Virus record (IMG/VR): IMGVR_UViG_3300042517_000181
Location: 1-40,919 of that record
DNA: 40,919 nt
Source: a virus
Direction: 5' to 3' (one strand)
Below the pieces are notes generated by a model, which was not told where the DNA came from, did no database searches, and saw nothing but the letters and a program-made list of their open reading frames with translations. Positions 1 through 8,423 of the stretch are shown here, piece by piece; within the stretch, counting starts at the first letter, position 1, and each line of letters starts with the position of its first letter. Both the position numbers and the translations under genes were made by a program.

Positions 1-362
1 ATAACACGTCTTCACCACGGGGCATCTCAGCCACAATGACAGGCTGCGACAGCGTGACCGTTGAGGTGCCGGTGGTGATACCGATTCGGTAGATAGCTGA
101 CGTATCGTTCGTGTAACCCGAGGCGTAGATGGCTGCAGGCCCGTCAGCGAAGTCTGTCCAGATCCAGTCAGTATTCGGGTGTGTGTACAGTGCAGCCGGC
201 AAAGTTGCAGACGACGGTGCAATGTTCGTGACTTCATGAATCTTGTTGTTGTTAGCCACCATGAGACGTGACTTGATCCAACGGACCAGGTTACGGTCAG
301 CAGTACCCGGAGTGTTGTAAATCTTTGCGCCAGCACCAGTGGGCAGTGTGCCCTTGTAGATA
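1..362. repeat. Left copy of contig-end overlap
   Basis: Bases 1-362 match 40558-40919 in the same orientation with no gaps and 15 substitutions (about 96% identity). Both copies lie inside the same minus-strand tail gene and in the same reading frame; only three codons change meaning. This shows that the two window ends are one place on a circular or circularly permuted genome. The overlap is not exact, so the ends probably derive from two co-occurring strains. Confidence 0.9.
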
Positions 363-946
363 CCGTCATCGTCAGCAAGAATCCAATACTCGCCAGTAGA
401 CGTAATCGACAGGATAGGTGCAGTTCCACCCCACGTAATCGTGGTAACGGTACCGTTATTAGCGACATGCTTCAACGTGGCATTATCCGAATGGATAACA
501 CCAGTACCCACACCGAGACAGTTCTGTGTAGCCCCCGCAGACGACAGTACGTTCGTCGTCGTATTCAGCAAGGTCAGTCTGCCAGGAGTCCACGGATCAA
601 CACCGCCACCCGTGTTGTAACGGAACTGTGCCTCATCCGAAAGGATCAACGGCTCAGCAACGCTCAACCCAGAGCCGTAATGCCACGACTGCTGCGACCG
701 AACCCAATAACCAGAGTCAAGAGACTGCTCGCCAGGGTTACGTTCCGTATCAATACGCTGCCTACGGAACTCGGCAGTCTGCCGTTGGAACGGATACTGG
801 TCCGAGATGCCGTACAGGAATGTCAGGTCACCAATCGAACAATCCCAGTTCATGTTCGTGGGAGCGTTGATGGTGCCTGACGATCCCTGCGGTGACCCGA
901 AGGTTAGATCATTGACTACCGGATCGGTGATTTCAATGTTGACCAC
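1..946 (-). CDS. Large tail / receptor-binding-type protein, 5' part (continues at 40918)
   Basis: The amino-terminal 315 or so residues of a tail protein whose remainder is at the right end of the window (39557-40918). The start is GTG at 946, preceded by an in-frame stop and by AGAAGGG about 7 bases upstream. Joined through the end overlap, the whole protein is about 648 residues. The sequence is rich in Gly, Thr, Ser and aromatic residues, with short alternating strands such as YWILADDDG and ITWGGTAPI, as expected for a beta-rich virion protein, possibly a beta-propeller. I recognise no catalytic motif. Its position between small tail genes and the holin/endolysin cassette supports a tail tip, spike or nozzle role. 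The exact function is an inference. Confidence 0.7.
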   Translation of the reverse strand, partial: MVNIEITDPVVNDLTFGSPQGSSGTINAPTNMNWDCSIGDLTFLYGISDQYPFQRQTAEFRRQRIDTERNPGEQSLDSGYWVRSQQSWHYGSGLSVAEPLILSDEAQFRYNTGGGVDPWTPGRLTLLNTTTNVLSSAGATQNCLGVGTGVIHSDNATLKHVANNGTVTTITWGGTAPILSITSTGEYWILADDDGIYKGTLPTGAGAKIYNTPGTADRNLVRWIKSRLMVANNNKIHEVTNIAPSSATLPAALYTHPNTDWIWTDFADGPAAIYASGYTNDTSAIYRIGITTGTSTVTLSQPVIVAEMPRGEDVL

Positions 947-969
947 GGGCCAACCCTTCTACTGGTGTC

Positions 970-1218
970 TTATTCGGCAGGTGCTTCAACGACGGGGCTG
1001 ACGAACTCGTCAAGCTCAGCGTCGTAGGTGTCACCGATACCGGCGTACTTGCCGCGTCGTGACCCGATGTATGACGTGTCAATCCACGTACCCGTAAGCC
1101 CGATGCTGTTGCAGTATGCGGTCACAGCGGCATCATCATCACCACAATGGGGGATGACAATAACCTGGGTGACTACACCATTCTCGATCTTTGCTGCGTG
1201 ACTATTTGCCGAAGCCAT
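970..1218 (-). CDS. Small phage tail-associated protein
   Basis: An 82-residue protein with the pattern ENGVVTQVIVIP, then GTWIDTSYI, then KYAGIGDTYD. This resembles a small protein common in tail regions of environmental phages, in which 'VVTQVIVV' is followed by 'TWxQTSYN' and 'YAGIGYTYD'. It has no signal peptide or membrane segment. It is read just before the large tail protein and after the HNH gene. ATG at 1218 follows a purine-rich GGAGAAG. The family resemblance is from memory; its molecular role is not established to my knowledge. Confidence 0.7.
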   Translation of the reverse strand: MASANSHAAKIENGVVTQVIVIPHCGDDDAAVTAYCNSIGLTGTWIDTSYIGSRRGKYAGIGDTYDAELDEFVSPVVEAPAE

Positions 1219-1227
1219 AACTTCTCC

Positions 1228-1821
1228 TTATGCCGCGACGAGCATCTTGTATGCCCGCCACTCTATTGACAGTTTATTATGCTTACTAAGGTTACATCTG
1301 CTACACATCATTTGAAGGTTACCAATAGCATGATGACCGCCACGACTTACTGGAATAATGTGATCCATGTGTTCTCCAGCGGCCCCACAGGAAGCACAAG
1401 ACTGGGAAAGTAGCCGTCTCATGTCCTTAGCGTTAATCTCGTAAATGCCATTGCCAGCGAGTCGTGTTCTCCTACGTGAATTACCTAGGTGAATCTTGGC
1501 TTTATAAGCAGCGGGATTGTTTTCTCGCCACTTACGCTGTGATTGACGTTCGCTTTCTAGAACGCGATCGTAGTTACGGTTGCGGCGGATAACGCTTCGA
1601 TTAGTCCTACGGTTGTATTCGCGAGCTAACGCAAGACGTTCTTCCTTAGTCTGCTTTGGCCCACGTACCTTTAGACCAGCCGCAATCCTCTTGGCCCGGT
1701 GCGATTCGCGCTGGCACTCGCGGCAGCGGTGCTGGAATCCGTCGTCAGTTGAACGGTTCTTGTTGAACTGACTGGTTTCCTTCACCGCCTTGCAAGTCAC
1801 ACAGCGCTTCTCGCTTGCCAT
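1228..1821 (-). CDS. HNH endonuclease (homing type)
   Basis: A 197-residue protein with an amino-terminal zinc-ribbon pair (CVTC at residues 8-11, CREC about 33-36) and a carboxy-terminal HNH domain. The HNH domain shows CASCG, then HMDHIIPVSRGG, then NLQMMCSRCNLSKHNK. This is the metal-binding beta-beta-alpha fold, with two further CxxC pairs for structural zinc. The middle is strongly basic (many Arg/Lys), suited to DNA contact. It is a stand-alone gene lying between a glycine-rich adhesin gene and a small tail gene, which is typical of a free-standing homing endonuclease that spreads between related phages. It probably nicks or cuts the matching site in phages lacking it. A packaging HNH is less likely because it is far from the terminase. 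Confidence 0.85.
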   Translation of the reverse strand: MASEKRCVTCKAVKETSQFNKNRSTDDGFQHRCRECQRESHRAKRIAAGLKVRGPKQTKEERLALAREYNRRTNRSVIRRNRNYDRVLESERQSQRKWRENNPAAYKAKIHLGNSRRRTRLAGNGIYEINAKDMRRLLSQSCASCGAAGEHMDHIIPVSRGGHHAIGNLQMMCSRCNLSKHNKLSIEWRAYKMLVAA

Positions 1822-1833
1822 GACTAACCTTTC

Positions 1834-3546
1834 TTAGTTTGTGATGTAACGAATAATGACAATGCCTTGGAATCCTGCACCAGCAGCGCCAGAACCGGCA
1901 CCACCACCACCGCAACCGTAACCAGTTGCAGTACCACCAGCGGTAGCACCTGAACCACCGTTACCTGCGCCAGTTCCACCAGCACCACCAGTGCTAACAG
2001 CACCGCCACCGCCTCCAGCGGCGTATGTAACCGATGCGCCACTAATAGTGTTTGCAGTACCAGCACCGGCAGCTCCGCCGTTATTTCCACTAGATGTAGT
2101 CCCAGCAGCAGCCGAACCTCCACCGCCTCCACCAGCGGTAGTGCTTCCTTGGCCTCCATTGAAACCCTGACCAGGGACACCTAGACCAGCGGGAGCGTTG
2201 AATCCGCGACCGAAACCGCTGCATCCACCACCGGAACCACCGCCGGCACCAGACATGGGGTCAAAGTTTCCAGCAGTTAGAGCTCCGCCACCGCCACCGC
2301 CAGCAGCGATGAGGCCGTTAAAACTACTGACCGTTCCGCTTCCACCAGTGATTGTTTGGCTAGTGTTATTTGCTCCCGCTGCACCAACAGTGATGGTATA
2401 CGAACCAGGGATCACGTAGCAGGAGCCCGTGAGTAAGCCTCCAGCGCCACCGCCTCCGCCGTAGTTCCATCCACCAGCACCACCACCAGCAACAATCAGG
2501 TATTCGACAGTTCCAGGTCCACCGTTTACAGTGAACGTGCTGGATGAAGTAAACGTGTGTACGTTATACGTCTTGCCGTTCACGCCGATAGTGCCGTTAC
2601 CCGTAAACGAAGTAACTGTTCCACCTGTAGCGGCGAGTCCAGCCATAGGTCCAGCCGTGATGGTACGGACAATAACAATGCCGCTACCACCAGTAGCACC
2701 GGTCTGGCCTGAGCCAGAATCTGCTGCGGCACCGCCGCCTCCGCCGCCCGTGTTGTTTGTTCCAGCCACGGGAGCAGCACCACCACCACCAGAGCCACCG
2801 TTACCGCCACCACCAGTGCCGCCAGTACCGCGAGTACCGCCACCTGAGTAGCCGCCTCCACCGCCACCGCCACCGTATGTGGTTGCAGTTCCGTTAATAC
2901 TGCTAGAGACACCAGCACCGCCGTTACCACCAGTGGTACCAGAAGCGTTACCGCCAACAGCAGAAGCCCCGCCTCCACCGCCACCAGCCTGCGCTCCAGT
3001 CCCAGCACCACCAGCACTACCTTGACCAGTAGTCCCAGCACCACCAGGAGTGCCACCGCCACCGCCTCCTGAACCACCAGGTTGAGCACCCGCGTTAGCG
3101 CCACCACTTCCAGCACCACCGCCAACACCGAATGCTGGGCCGATTGAAGATGAAAGACCACTAATTCCAGCAAGAGTGCTATTTCCAGAACGTGCAGACG
3201 CACCAGCGGCAACAGTTACCGTATAAGTACCTGCTGGCAGAAAGACAGGAGTGTTGCCAGCGGCAGTTGTGTCTTCAACCCCACCAGCACCCCCTCCTCC
3301 GCCAGCGCCGCTAGTGTTTCCAGCACCTCCAGAAGCACCGCCACCAACAACGAGTACATCAACCAAGCCAGAGTTGGAAACAGTCAAAGTACCGCTAGCG
3401 GTAAACGTCTGCACCTGATACGTCACACCACCCGACGAATACGTCGAAGTAGTACCACCACTAACAGCAGCAAAACGCCCAGCAGCAGGAATCGTCCCCG
3501 CCGTTGAAGAAGCGGAAGCGATCTGCGAATACCTCGTTACAGCCAT
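1834..3546 (-). CDS. Glycine-rich tail fibre / adhesin, copy 2
   Basis: A 570-residue protein dominated by runs of glycine broken by Ala, Ser, Thr and Asn. It has two copies of a conserved beta module with the pattern YxVxTFTxSGTxTV followed by a VEYLIVAGGG-like strand, near residues 40-70 and 320-355. It ends in GIVIIRYITN. Glycine-rich domains of this type form polyglycine-helix bundles in phage adhesins and tail-fibre tips. It is a close paralogue of the gene just upstream (3560-5245), in the same order and with the same two-module layout. Proline-rich frames on the other strand are shadows. The role in host recognition is inferred from family and position. Confidence 0.8.
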   Translation of the reverse strand: MAVTRYSQIASASSTAGTIPAAGRFAAVSGGTTSTYSSGGVTYQVQTFTASGTLTVSNSGLVDVLVVGGGASGGAGNTSGAGGGGGAGGVEDTTAAGNTPVFLPAGTYTVTVAAGASARSGNSTLAGISGLSSSIGPAFGVGGGAGSGGANAGAQPGGSGGGGGGTPGGAGTTGQGSAGGAGTGAQAGGGGGGASAVGGNASGTTGGNGGAGVSSSINGTATTYGGGGGGGGYSGGGTRGTGGTGGGGNGGSGGGGAAPVAGTNNTGGGGGGAAADSGSGQTGATGGSGIVIVRTITAGPMAGLAATGGTVTSFTGNGTIGVNGKTYNVHTFTSSSTFTVNGGPGTVEYLIVAGGGAGGWNYGGGGGAGGLLTGSCYVIPGSYTITVGAAGANNTSQTITGGSGTVSSFNGLIAAGGGGGGALTAGNFDPMSGAGGGSGGGCSGFGRGFNAPAGLGVPGQGFNGGQGSTTAGGGGGGSAAAGTTSSGNNGGAAGAGTANTISGASVTYAAGGGGGAVSTGGAGGTGAGNGGSGATAGGTATGYGCGGGGAGSGAAGAGFQGIVIIRYITN

Positions 3547-3559
3547 GAGTCCCTAATCC

Positions 3560-5245
3560 TTAACTAGTCTGGTAACGGATGATGACAAGACCAGAACCGC
3601 CGTTGCCGCCAGAGGCAGTGTCAGCAGATCCGCCTCCGCCGCCACCAGTATTGGTAGTGCCGGCAGTCACCCCAGATCCAGCGCTATTTCCGCCATTTCC
3701 GCCACCGCCAGAACCGCCAGTGCCAGGAGGTGAAGTGGCACCGCCACCACCTCCTCCACCACGAGTTACAGATGTGCCATTAATGGAGGTCGCTAGTCCA
3801 GCGCCGCCATTTCCTCCAGTAGCGGAACCACCGTTACCTCCTACGGCTCCGGCTCCACCACCACCGCCACCACCGTTAGTGGTTCCACTTCCGCCGTTGT
3901 TTCCTTGCCCAGTGACCGCGATGCCGCCAGACTGCGAGAAAGGTCCACCTCCACCAGATCCACCGTAAGCAATGGCGGCTTGTCCAGTTGTGTATGCACC
4001 ACCACCACCACCTACTCCGACAATGGAAGTTCCGATCGTGGAAGATTGTCCTGGGTATCCAGGGCTACCAGTTATCGGTGCTCCAGTTCCGCCTGCACCA
4101 ACGGTTACGGTGTAGGTTCCGGCGCTTATGTAAAGACTGGAGCCAACAAGGCTTCCGCCTGCTCCACCCCCACCAGCGGCATAGTTACTGGCACCATTTC
4201 CCTTAGCTCCTCCACCTCCGCCGCCAAGAACAAGGCAGTCAATAAAACCAGGATTGGTAACTGTAAACGTTCCCGAAGAAGTAAACGTGTGAACGTTGTA
4301 CCCAGCACCGTTCAAACCAATAGACCCGTTACCAGTAAACGTAGTTAGCGTGCCACCCGAAGCAACCACCGACAGCGGGGTGCGTGCGGTAGAAGCAAGA
4401 GTACGAACAATAATGATGCCGCTACCGCCAGAGCCAGCCGTTCCGCCATTGTTGGTTCCGCCACCGCCGCCGCCAGTATTTGCTGTTCCAGAAGTTGCGG
4501 TTCCAGAAGAAGCACCAGCACCACCGCCACCAGCACCACCAGAACCAGGAGTAGAACCACGGCCACCGCCGCCGCCAGCATAGGTAACAGACGTTCCTGT
4601 AATTGTTGAAGCAGCACCAGCGCCGCCATTGCCACCTGTGCCGCCAGAAGCAAAACCACCATTTGCCGTAGCGCCAGCACCTCCACCAGCACCGCCACCC
4701 GAACCTGAACCGTAGCCGCCAGTTTGCCCTTGATTCGTTACCCCATAACCAAGGAACTGACCTGATCCAAGAGTGGAGGAGTTTCCTCCTCCTGAGCCAC
4801 CTTTTCCGCCAGGAATGTAATCATTTACGATTCCGCCACCGCCACCGCCACCAACAGCGGTAAGTAAACTTCCAATGCTGGAGTCAGCGCCAGACTGTCC
4901 AACTTGCTTATCCCCGGATGCTGTTCCAGCGCCTGCCCCAACAGTAATAGTGTAAGTACCAGCAGATATCCAATAATTTGTGCTTTGAAGCATCCCGCCA
5001 GCACCACCGCCGCCGCCGCCGTAAGCAGTAGCGCCTGCGCCAGAAGTGCTAGCGCCAGAGCCTCCGCCACCAACTAGCAGAACATCTACCTGTCCAGCGG
5101 TAGCAACATTGAGAGTCCCCGACGCGGTGAACGTATACACGTTGTACGTGTTACCGCCCGAAGTGTAGGTCGTGAACGTGCCTCCAGATACCGCAGCAGC
5201 CGAACCAGACTGAAGGCGCTTACCACTAGCAGTAGAAAGAGTCAT
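3560..5245 (-). CDS. Glycine-rich tail fibre / adhesin, copy 1
   Basis: A 561-residue protein with the same architecture as its downstream neighbour. A short amino-terminal part (LSTASGKRLQSGSAA) is followed by a beta module (YNVYTFTASGTLNV, VDVLLVGGGG), a long glycine-rich stretch ending GIIIVRTLAS, a second beta module (YNVHTFTSSGTFTV, IDCLVLGGGG), another glycine-rich stretch, and a final GLVIIRYQTS. The start codon ATG overlaps the previous stop (TAATG), so the two are probably translationally coupled. It is most likely a receptor-binding adhesin or fibre-tip protein. The repeated glycine codons create near-repeats within and between the two genes. Confidence 0.8.
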   Translation of the reverse strand: MTLSTASGKRLQSGSAAAVSGGTFTTYTSGGNTYNVYTFTASGTLNVATAGQVDVLLVGGGGSGASTSGAGATAYGGGGGGAGGMLQSTNYWISAGTYTITVGAGAGTASGDKQVGQSGADSSIGSLLTAVGGGGGGGIVNDYIPGGKGGSGGGNSSTLGSGQFLGYGVTNQGQTGGYGSGSGGGAGGGAGATANGGFASGGTGGNGGAGAASTITGTSVTYAGGGGGRGSTPGSGGAGGGGAGASSGTATSGTANTGGGGGGTNNGGTAGSGGSGIIIVRTLASTARTPLSVVASGGTLTTFTGNGSIGLNGAGYNVHTFTSSGTFTVTNPGFIDCLVLGGGGGGAKGNGASNYAAGGGGAGGSLVGSSLYISAGTYTVTVGAGGTGAPITGSPGYPGQSSTIGTSIVGVGGGGGAYTTGQAAIAYGGSGGGGPFSQSGGIAVTGQGNNGGSGTTNGGGGGGGAGAVGGNGGSATGGNGGAGLATSINGTSVTRGGGGGGGATSPPGTGGSGGGGNGGNSAGSGVTAGTTNTGGGGGGSADTASGGNGGSGLVIIRYQTS

Positions 5246-5583
5246 TAAGAAATCTCCGACCCGAACACGGAAAACGAAACCGTAGAAGCAGAAGACGAAG
5301 CAACCAGATACTTATTCGTAGTATCCAACGTCGCACCAATAGTCGCCGTAAACGAATCATTACCGGCAAGACTCACCTGATAGAACAAGTAGCCAGCAGC
5401 CTGATACGTTGCCGAAGCAGTCGATACGGCAATAGTGAACGTAGCTGCAGTGCTAGACGTGTTGCACACGTTGATCGTAGACACGACGGCTGCCGTAGAA
5501 GAAGGACAAGTGTAGATATCGGCAGCGGTGCCAATGACACCGTTGCCCTGGGCTGCACCCAGTCGCTTGTAAACAGTAGGCAT
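5245..5583 (-). CDS. Small virion-type protein (beta-rich)
   Basis: A 112-residue protein, Ser/Thr/Ala-rich with short alternating strands (ADIYTCPSSTAAVVSTINVCN, then FTIAVSTAS, then NKYLVASSSASTVSFSVFG). Small proteins of this shape occur next to tail-fibre genes in environmental phages and look like a single beta-sandwich domain. The gene overlaps the next by one base (TAATG) and sits between a coiled-coil fibre and a glycine-rich adhesin, so it may be a fibre adaptor or decoration protein. I do not recognise a specific family. Confidence 0.6.
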   Translation of the reverse strand: MPTVYKRLGAAQGNGVIGTAADIYTCPSSTAAVVSTINVCNTSSTAATFTIAVSTASATYQAAGYLFYQVSLAGNDSFTATIGATLDTTNKYLVASSSASTVSFSVFGSEIS

Positions 5584-5587
5584 TGAA

Positions 5588-7198
5588 TTACGCTCCCATC
5601 AGAAGAAAAACAGTAGGTGTCGGGTCAGTGGTTACAGCAGCCCAAGAAGCAGTCGAGCCATCGGTTGTCAAGTAATTACCAGCGTTACCAGTCTGTGACG
5701 GTAGACCGCTTACAGCAGCCCACTTGAGGCCGGGAGTCTCAGCCGAATCGGCAGTAAGAACATATCCGTTCGTACCCACACCGAGACGAGCAACAGTGTC
5801 AGCAGCAGTGCCAACAATCAGATCGCCCTTAGCGTCAACAATCGTCTTGCTGATGAAGCTTGACGTGTCCGGTGCTACAAGATCCCAAGTGGACCCGTTG
5901 TACACCTTCATGGCGTTGGACACGCTGTTGAAGTACAGAGCACCAACGATCAGGGCGTTACCGTCATTATCGACAGTCGGGTCCGAAGTCTTCGCACCGA
6001 GGTAACGGTCATCAAAGGAATCAAACGATGCCGCTGCACTCGTGGCACTAGCCGCTGCAGACGTAGCCGAACCAGCGGCAGCAGTCTCACTCGCTGCAGC
6101 GTTTGTTGCCGACGTTCCAGCGGAAGTCGCAGACGTAGCAGCATTAGATGCTGACGTAGAAGCGGCAGACGCTGAACTCGATGCAGACGATGCTGAACCA
6201 GTCGCTGACGTTGCTGACGTTGCGGCGTTAGTCGCTGACGTACCCGCCGACGTGGCAGAAGTAGCGGCATTCGTTGCCGAAGTCGCAGCCTCCGCTGCCT
6301 TAGTCGTAGCCGTAGCAGCCGAAGCGGTAGCAGACGTTGCCGAAGTGGAGGCAGACGAGGCGGAAGCGGCAGCGTTCGTGGCCTGAGTAGAAGCCGTAGA
6401 CGCGGAACCGGCAGCAGCAGTCGCACTAGCGGCAGCGGCGGTAGCCGACGTAGACGCACCCGAAGCCGACGTGGCGGCATTCGTGGCAGACGTACTAGCC
6501 TCAGAAGCCTTTGTCGTCGCCGTAGAGGCACTAGCAGCAGCACTAGTAGCAGATGTACTAGCGTTGCTTGCTGAAGTCGCAGCGGCACTCTGAGAGGCTG
6601 CAGCAGCGGCCTGAGCGGTCTCCGCGTTAGTCTCCGCCAACTCGGCAGCAACCTCAGCAGCCTCAGCAGCAACCTTAGCCGCAGTAGCCTGAGCCACCTG
6701 GCTCGTCATAGCCGTATCCGTATACGTCTTATTGACCGCATCCGTACCAGAAGTCGGAGTAGCAAGACCAGTGATCTTGAAGCTACCCGCAGCAAGGTTA
6801 GACCCAAGAGTCTTATTGCTCAGAGTCTGGGCATCCGTAGTACCCACTACGGCAGAGCCAAGACCAAGACCATGAACAGCCTCAGTATCAGCCTCGTGAG
6901 TACGGGACTCCGCGAAGTCACGAGCAGACACGCCATGCTCAACCGTCGCACCAGCAGTATGAGTCACAGCCGGAGTTGAATCCGAACCGCGAGTCACAGT
7001 AATCGTTAGACCCGAACGGGCCGTGACAGTTACCACTTCCTCATTCACCGTATCGCGGTCAATGATCAGAGTGTACGGATACAGGGAAGGCCAACCCGTA
7101 ACACCAGCAACGTTCATAGTCGTGGCAACCGCAGTAATGTTAGCGGTCAGGGTAGTCTTACGTGCCGTAGAAGAATAGTACCTAGTGGGAGTACCCAT
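5588..7198 (-). CDS. Tail fibre with alanine-rich coiled-coil shaft
   Basis: A 536-residue protein in three parts. The amino-terminal 170 or so residues are a beta-rich attachment domain (YPYTLIIDRDTVNEEVVTV, GTTDAQTLSNKTL, AVNKTYTD). Residues about 170-390 are almost only Ala, Ser, Thr and Asn in a seven-residue pattern such as TSATNAA, giving a long trimeric coiled-coil shaft. The carboxy-terminal 140 or so residues are a compact tip-like region (NALIVGALYFNSVSNAMKVY, DAKGDLIVGTAADT) that resembles repeats found in environmental tail-fibre tips. ATG at 7198 follows AAGGATAC. The tip region probably docks the downstream adhesins or binds receptors; this is an inference. Confidence 0.8.
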   Translation of the reverse strand: MGTPTRYYSSTARKTTLTANITAVATTMNVAGVTGWPSLYPYTLIIDRDTVNEEVVTVTARSGLTITVTRGSDSTPAVTHTAGATVEHGVSARDFAESRTHEADTEAVHGLGLGSAVVGTTDAQTLSNKTLGSNLAAGSFKITGLATPTSGTDAVNKTYTDTAMTSQVAQATAAKVAAEAAEVAAELAETNAETAQAAAAASQSAAATSASNASTSATSAAASASTATTKASEASTSATNAATSASGASTSATAAAASATAAAGSASTASTQATNAAASASSASTSATSATASAATATTKAAEAATSATNAATSATSAGTSATNAATSATSATGSASSASSSASAASTSASNAATSATSAGTSATNAAASETAAAGSATSAAASATSAAASFDSFDDRYLGAKTSDPTVDNDGNALIVGALYFNSVSNAMKVYNGSTWDLVAPDTSSFISKTIVDAKGDLIVGTAADTVARLGVGTNGYVLTADSAETPGLKWAAVSGLPSQTGNAGNYLTTDGSTASWAAVTTDPTPTVFLLMGA

Positions 7199-7206
7199 AT
7201 GTATCC

Positions 7207-8100
7207 TTAGCGGGTGTAGTAACTACGGTTGGGGAAAATGTTCTGGAGCTTGCGAGCCTCTTCAGCGAGACGGATCTGATACAACTGAAGCAGATACTTG
7301 CCCATCTGGGCTGCACCACCGACAGGGCGCATGTTCGCGGAGAAGTCAGCTTCAGCCGACATACCCGCAAGATGCGCTGCATCAAAGTACGGGACCAGGC
7401 GGTACGCTGCACCGAGACGAATGACATCCTCGCAAGACGACGGCAAACCGGTAACAGTAGAAAAGTTGTCATTGTTGTTCGTCAACACCGTAGGCTGCTT
7501 CGTGAAAGAAACACGGACCTTCCGGCCAGGAACAATCATGTCATAGATAGACACAGTGACACCCGACGGGAACAAAGTAGTGTCAGCATTCTTATCGACA
7601 CGGTACCGACGGATCGGAGCCCACTCCTGAGACGGGCCAATCTGCTGCCAAGACAAGTGGAACACGTCGTCGGCACCAGCAGGCAAACCGTACGTAGTGA
7701 CCGCTGCTGAGAAATCAAACTCAGTAGAAGCAGTACCGTACAAGTCAGGGAAAGCACCCTGGATCGCGTCATTGATAGACTGCTTCACGAGGAAGCGAGG
7801 AAACATCGGTGACGACACGACACGGACACCAGCGGCGTGAGCAGCGGCAGTAGTGGACCTAAACCCGCGACCGTAAGGTGGGATGACGAGAGTAGCGGAA
7901 CCAGCGTCAATCGTATCAACCTGGATCAGTTCGTCCTCAATCTCCAGCAGACCACGAGACAACGCAGTCGTATCCGCGACAGTGAGAGACAGGGCATCAG
8001 CCGTAGTGGACTGCTGCAGGTAGGTAGCCTGGTCCTGAACGGTAGAGAAACCATCCAGGTACATGAGCGTAGCGTCAGTGAGCTGGGCAAACGTAGACAT
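7207..8100 (-). CDS. Putative head-tail connector / tail-tube-type protein
   Basis: A 297-residue protein in the position where podoviruses encode the tail-tube or adaptor protein: after the coat protein and two small genes, before the fibre. The amino-terminal half has a beta-turn pattern (TLMYLDGF, ALSLTVADTTALSRGLLEIEDELIQVD, PYGRGF) of a kind seen in phage structural proteins. The carboxy-terminal part is helical (FSANMRPVGGAAQMGKYLLQLYQIRLAEEARKL). ATG overlaps the upstream stop. No enzymatic motif is seen. The connector role is from synteny only. Confidence 0.55.
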   Translation of the reverse strand: MSTFAQLTDATLMYLDGFSTVQDQATYLQQSTTADALSLTVADTTALSRGLLEIEDELIQVDTIDAGSATLVIPPYGRGFRSTTAAAHAAGVRVVSSPMFPRFLVKQSINDAIQGAFPDLYGTASTEFDFSAAVTTYGLPAGADDVFHLSWQQIGPSQEWAPIRRYRVDKNADTTLFPSGVTVSIYDMIVPGRKVRVSFTKQPTVLTNNNDNFSTVTGLPSSCEDVIRLGAAYRLVPYFDAAHLAGMSAEADFSANMRPVGGAAQMGKYLLQLYQIRLAEEARKLQNIFPNRSYYTR

Positions 8101-8423
8101 TAGGCATCACTCGCAATAAGGTTAGCGGCCTTAGCCGTATTCTTGGAATTAATCATTGACGCAGGAGCATCCTTCTGCGAGTCATACGGGCGACCGAGAA
8201 GTTTCGTCGCCTCCATCGCTGCCTTGATCTTTGCACCACTCGTACCCTCGGGATGGATGCCGTCAGCACGAGCCTGCTTGTAGTCACGAAGATCCCGCTT
8301 AGTGTCCTCATACATGGACTGCAACGGACTGTTGATCGTGCCGGCAATAGTCACATTCGCAGACTGCAGACATTCTGCATACGAAGCGTGATCTTTAGTT
8401 CGGCAACCCGAGCGACAATTCAC
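8100..8423 (-). CDS. Uncharacterised virion-region protein
   Basis: A 107-residue hydrophilic protein with three cysteines near its start (MNCRSGCRTKDHASYAEC) and a helical middle (SMYEDTKRDLRDYKQARADGI). Similar short proteins with a CxxxC...C start lie next to coat genes in environmental phages, but I cannot name a function. It overlaps the upstream gene by 4 bases (ATGA) and the next by one base, so it belongs to the coupled structural operon. Confidence 0.65.
   Translation of the reverse strand: MNCRSGCRTKDHASYAECLQSANVTIAGTINSPLQSMYEDTKRDLRDYKQARADGIHPEGTSGAKIKAAMEATKLLGRPYDSQKDAPASMINSKNTAKAANLIASDA

Noticed and set aside
1-362. True direct terminal repeat of a linear phage
   Set aside because: The copies differ at 15 sites and lie inside a gene whose two halves fit together; a physical terminal repeat would be identical.
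1-362. Diversity-generating retroelement template/variable pair
   Set aside because: Changes are mostly third-position and not adenine-specific, and no reverse transcriptase is encoded.
2198-4583. Long proline-rich plus-strand reading frames
   Set aside because: They are the complement of glycine codons in the adhesin genes; they have no ribosome sites and only exist because GGN read backwards gives NCC (proline/alanine/threonine).
1834-5245. CRISPR-like or satellite repeat array
   Set aside because: The repetition is irregular glycine codons within two coding genes, with no constant repeat/spacer lengths and no cas genes.
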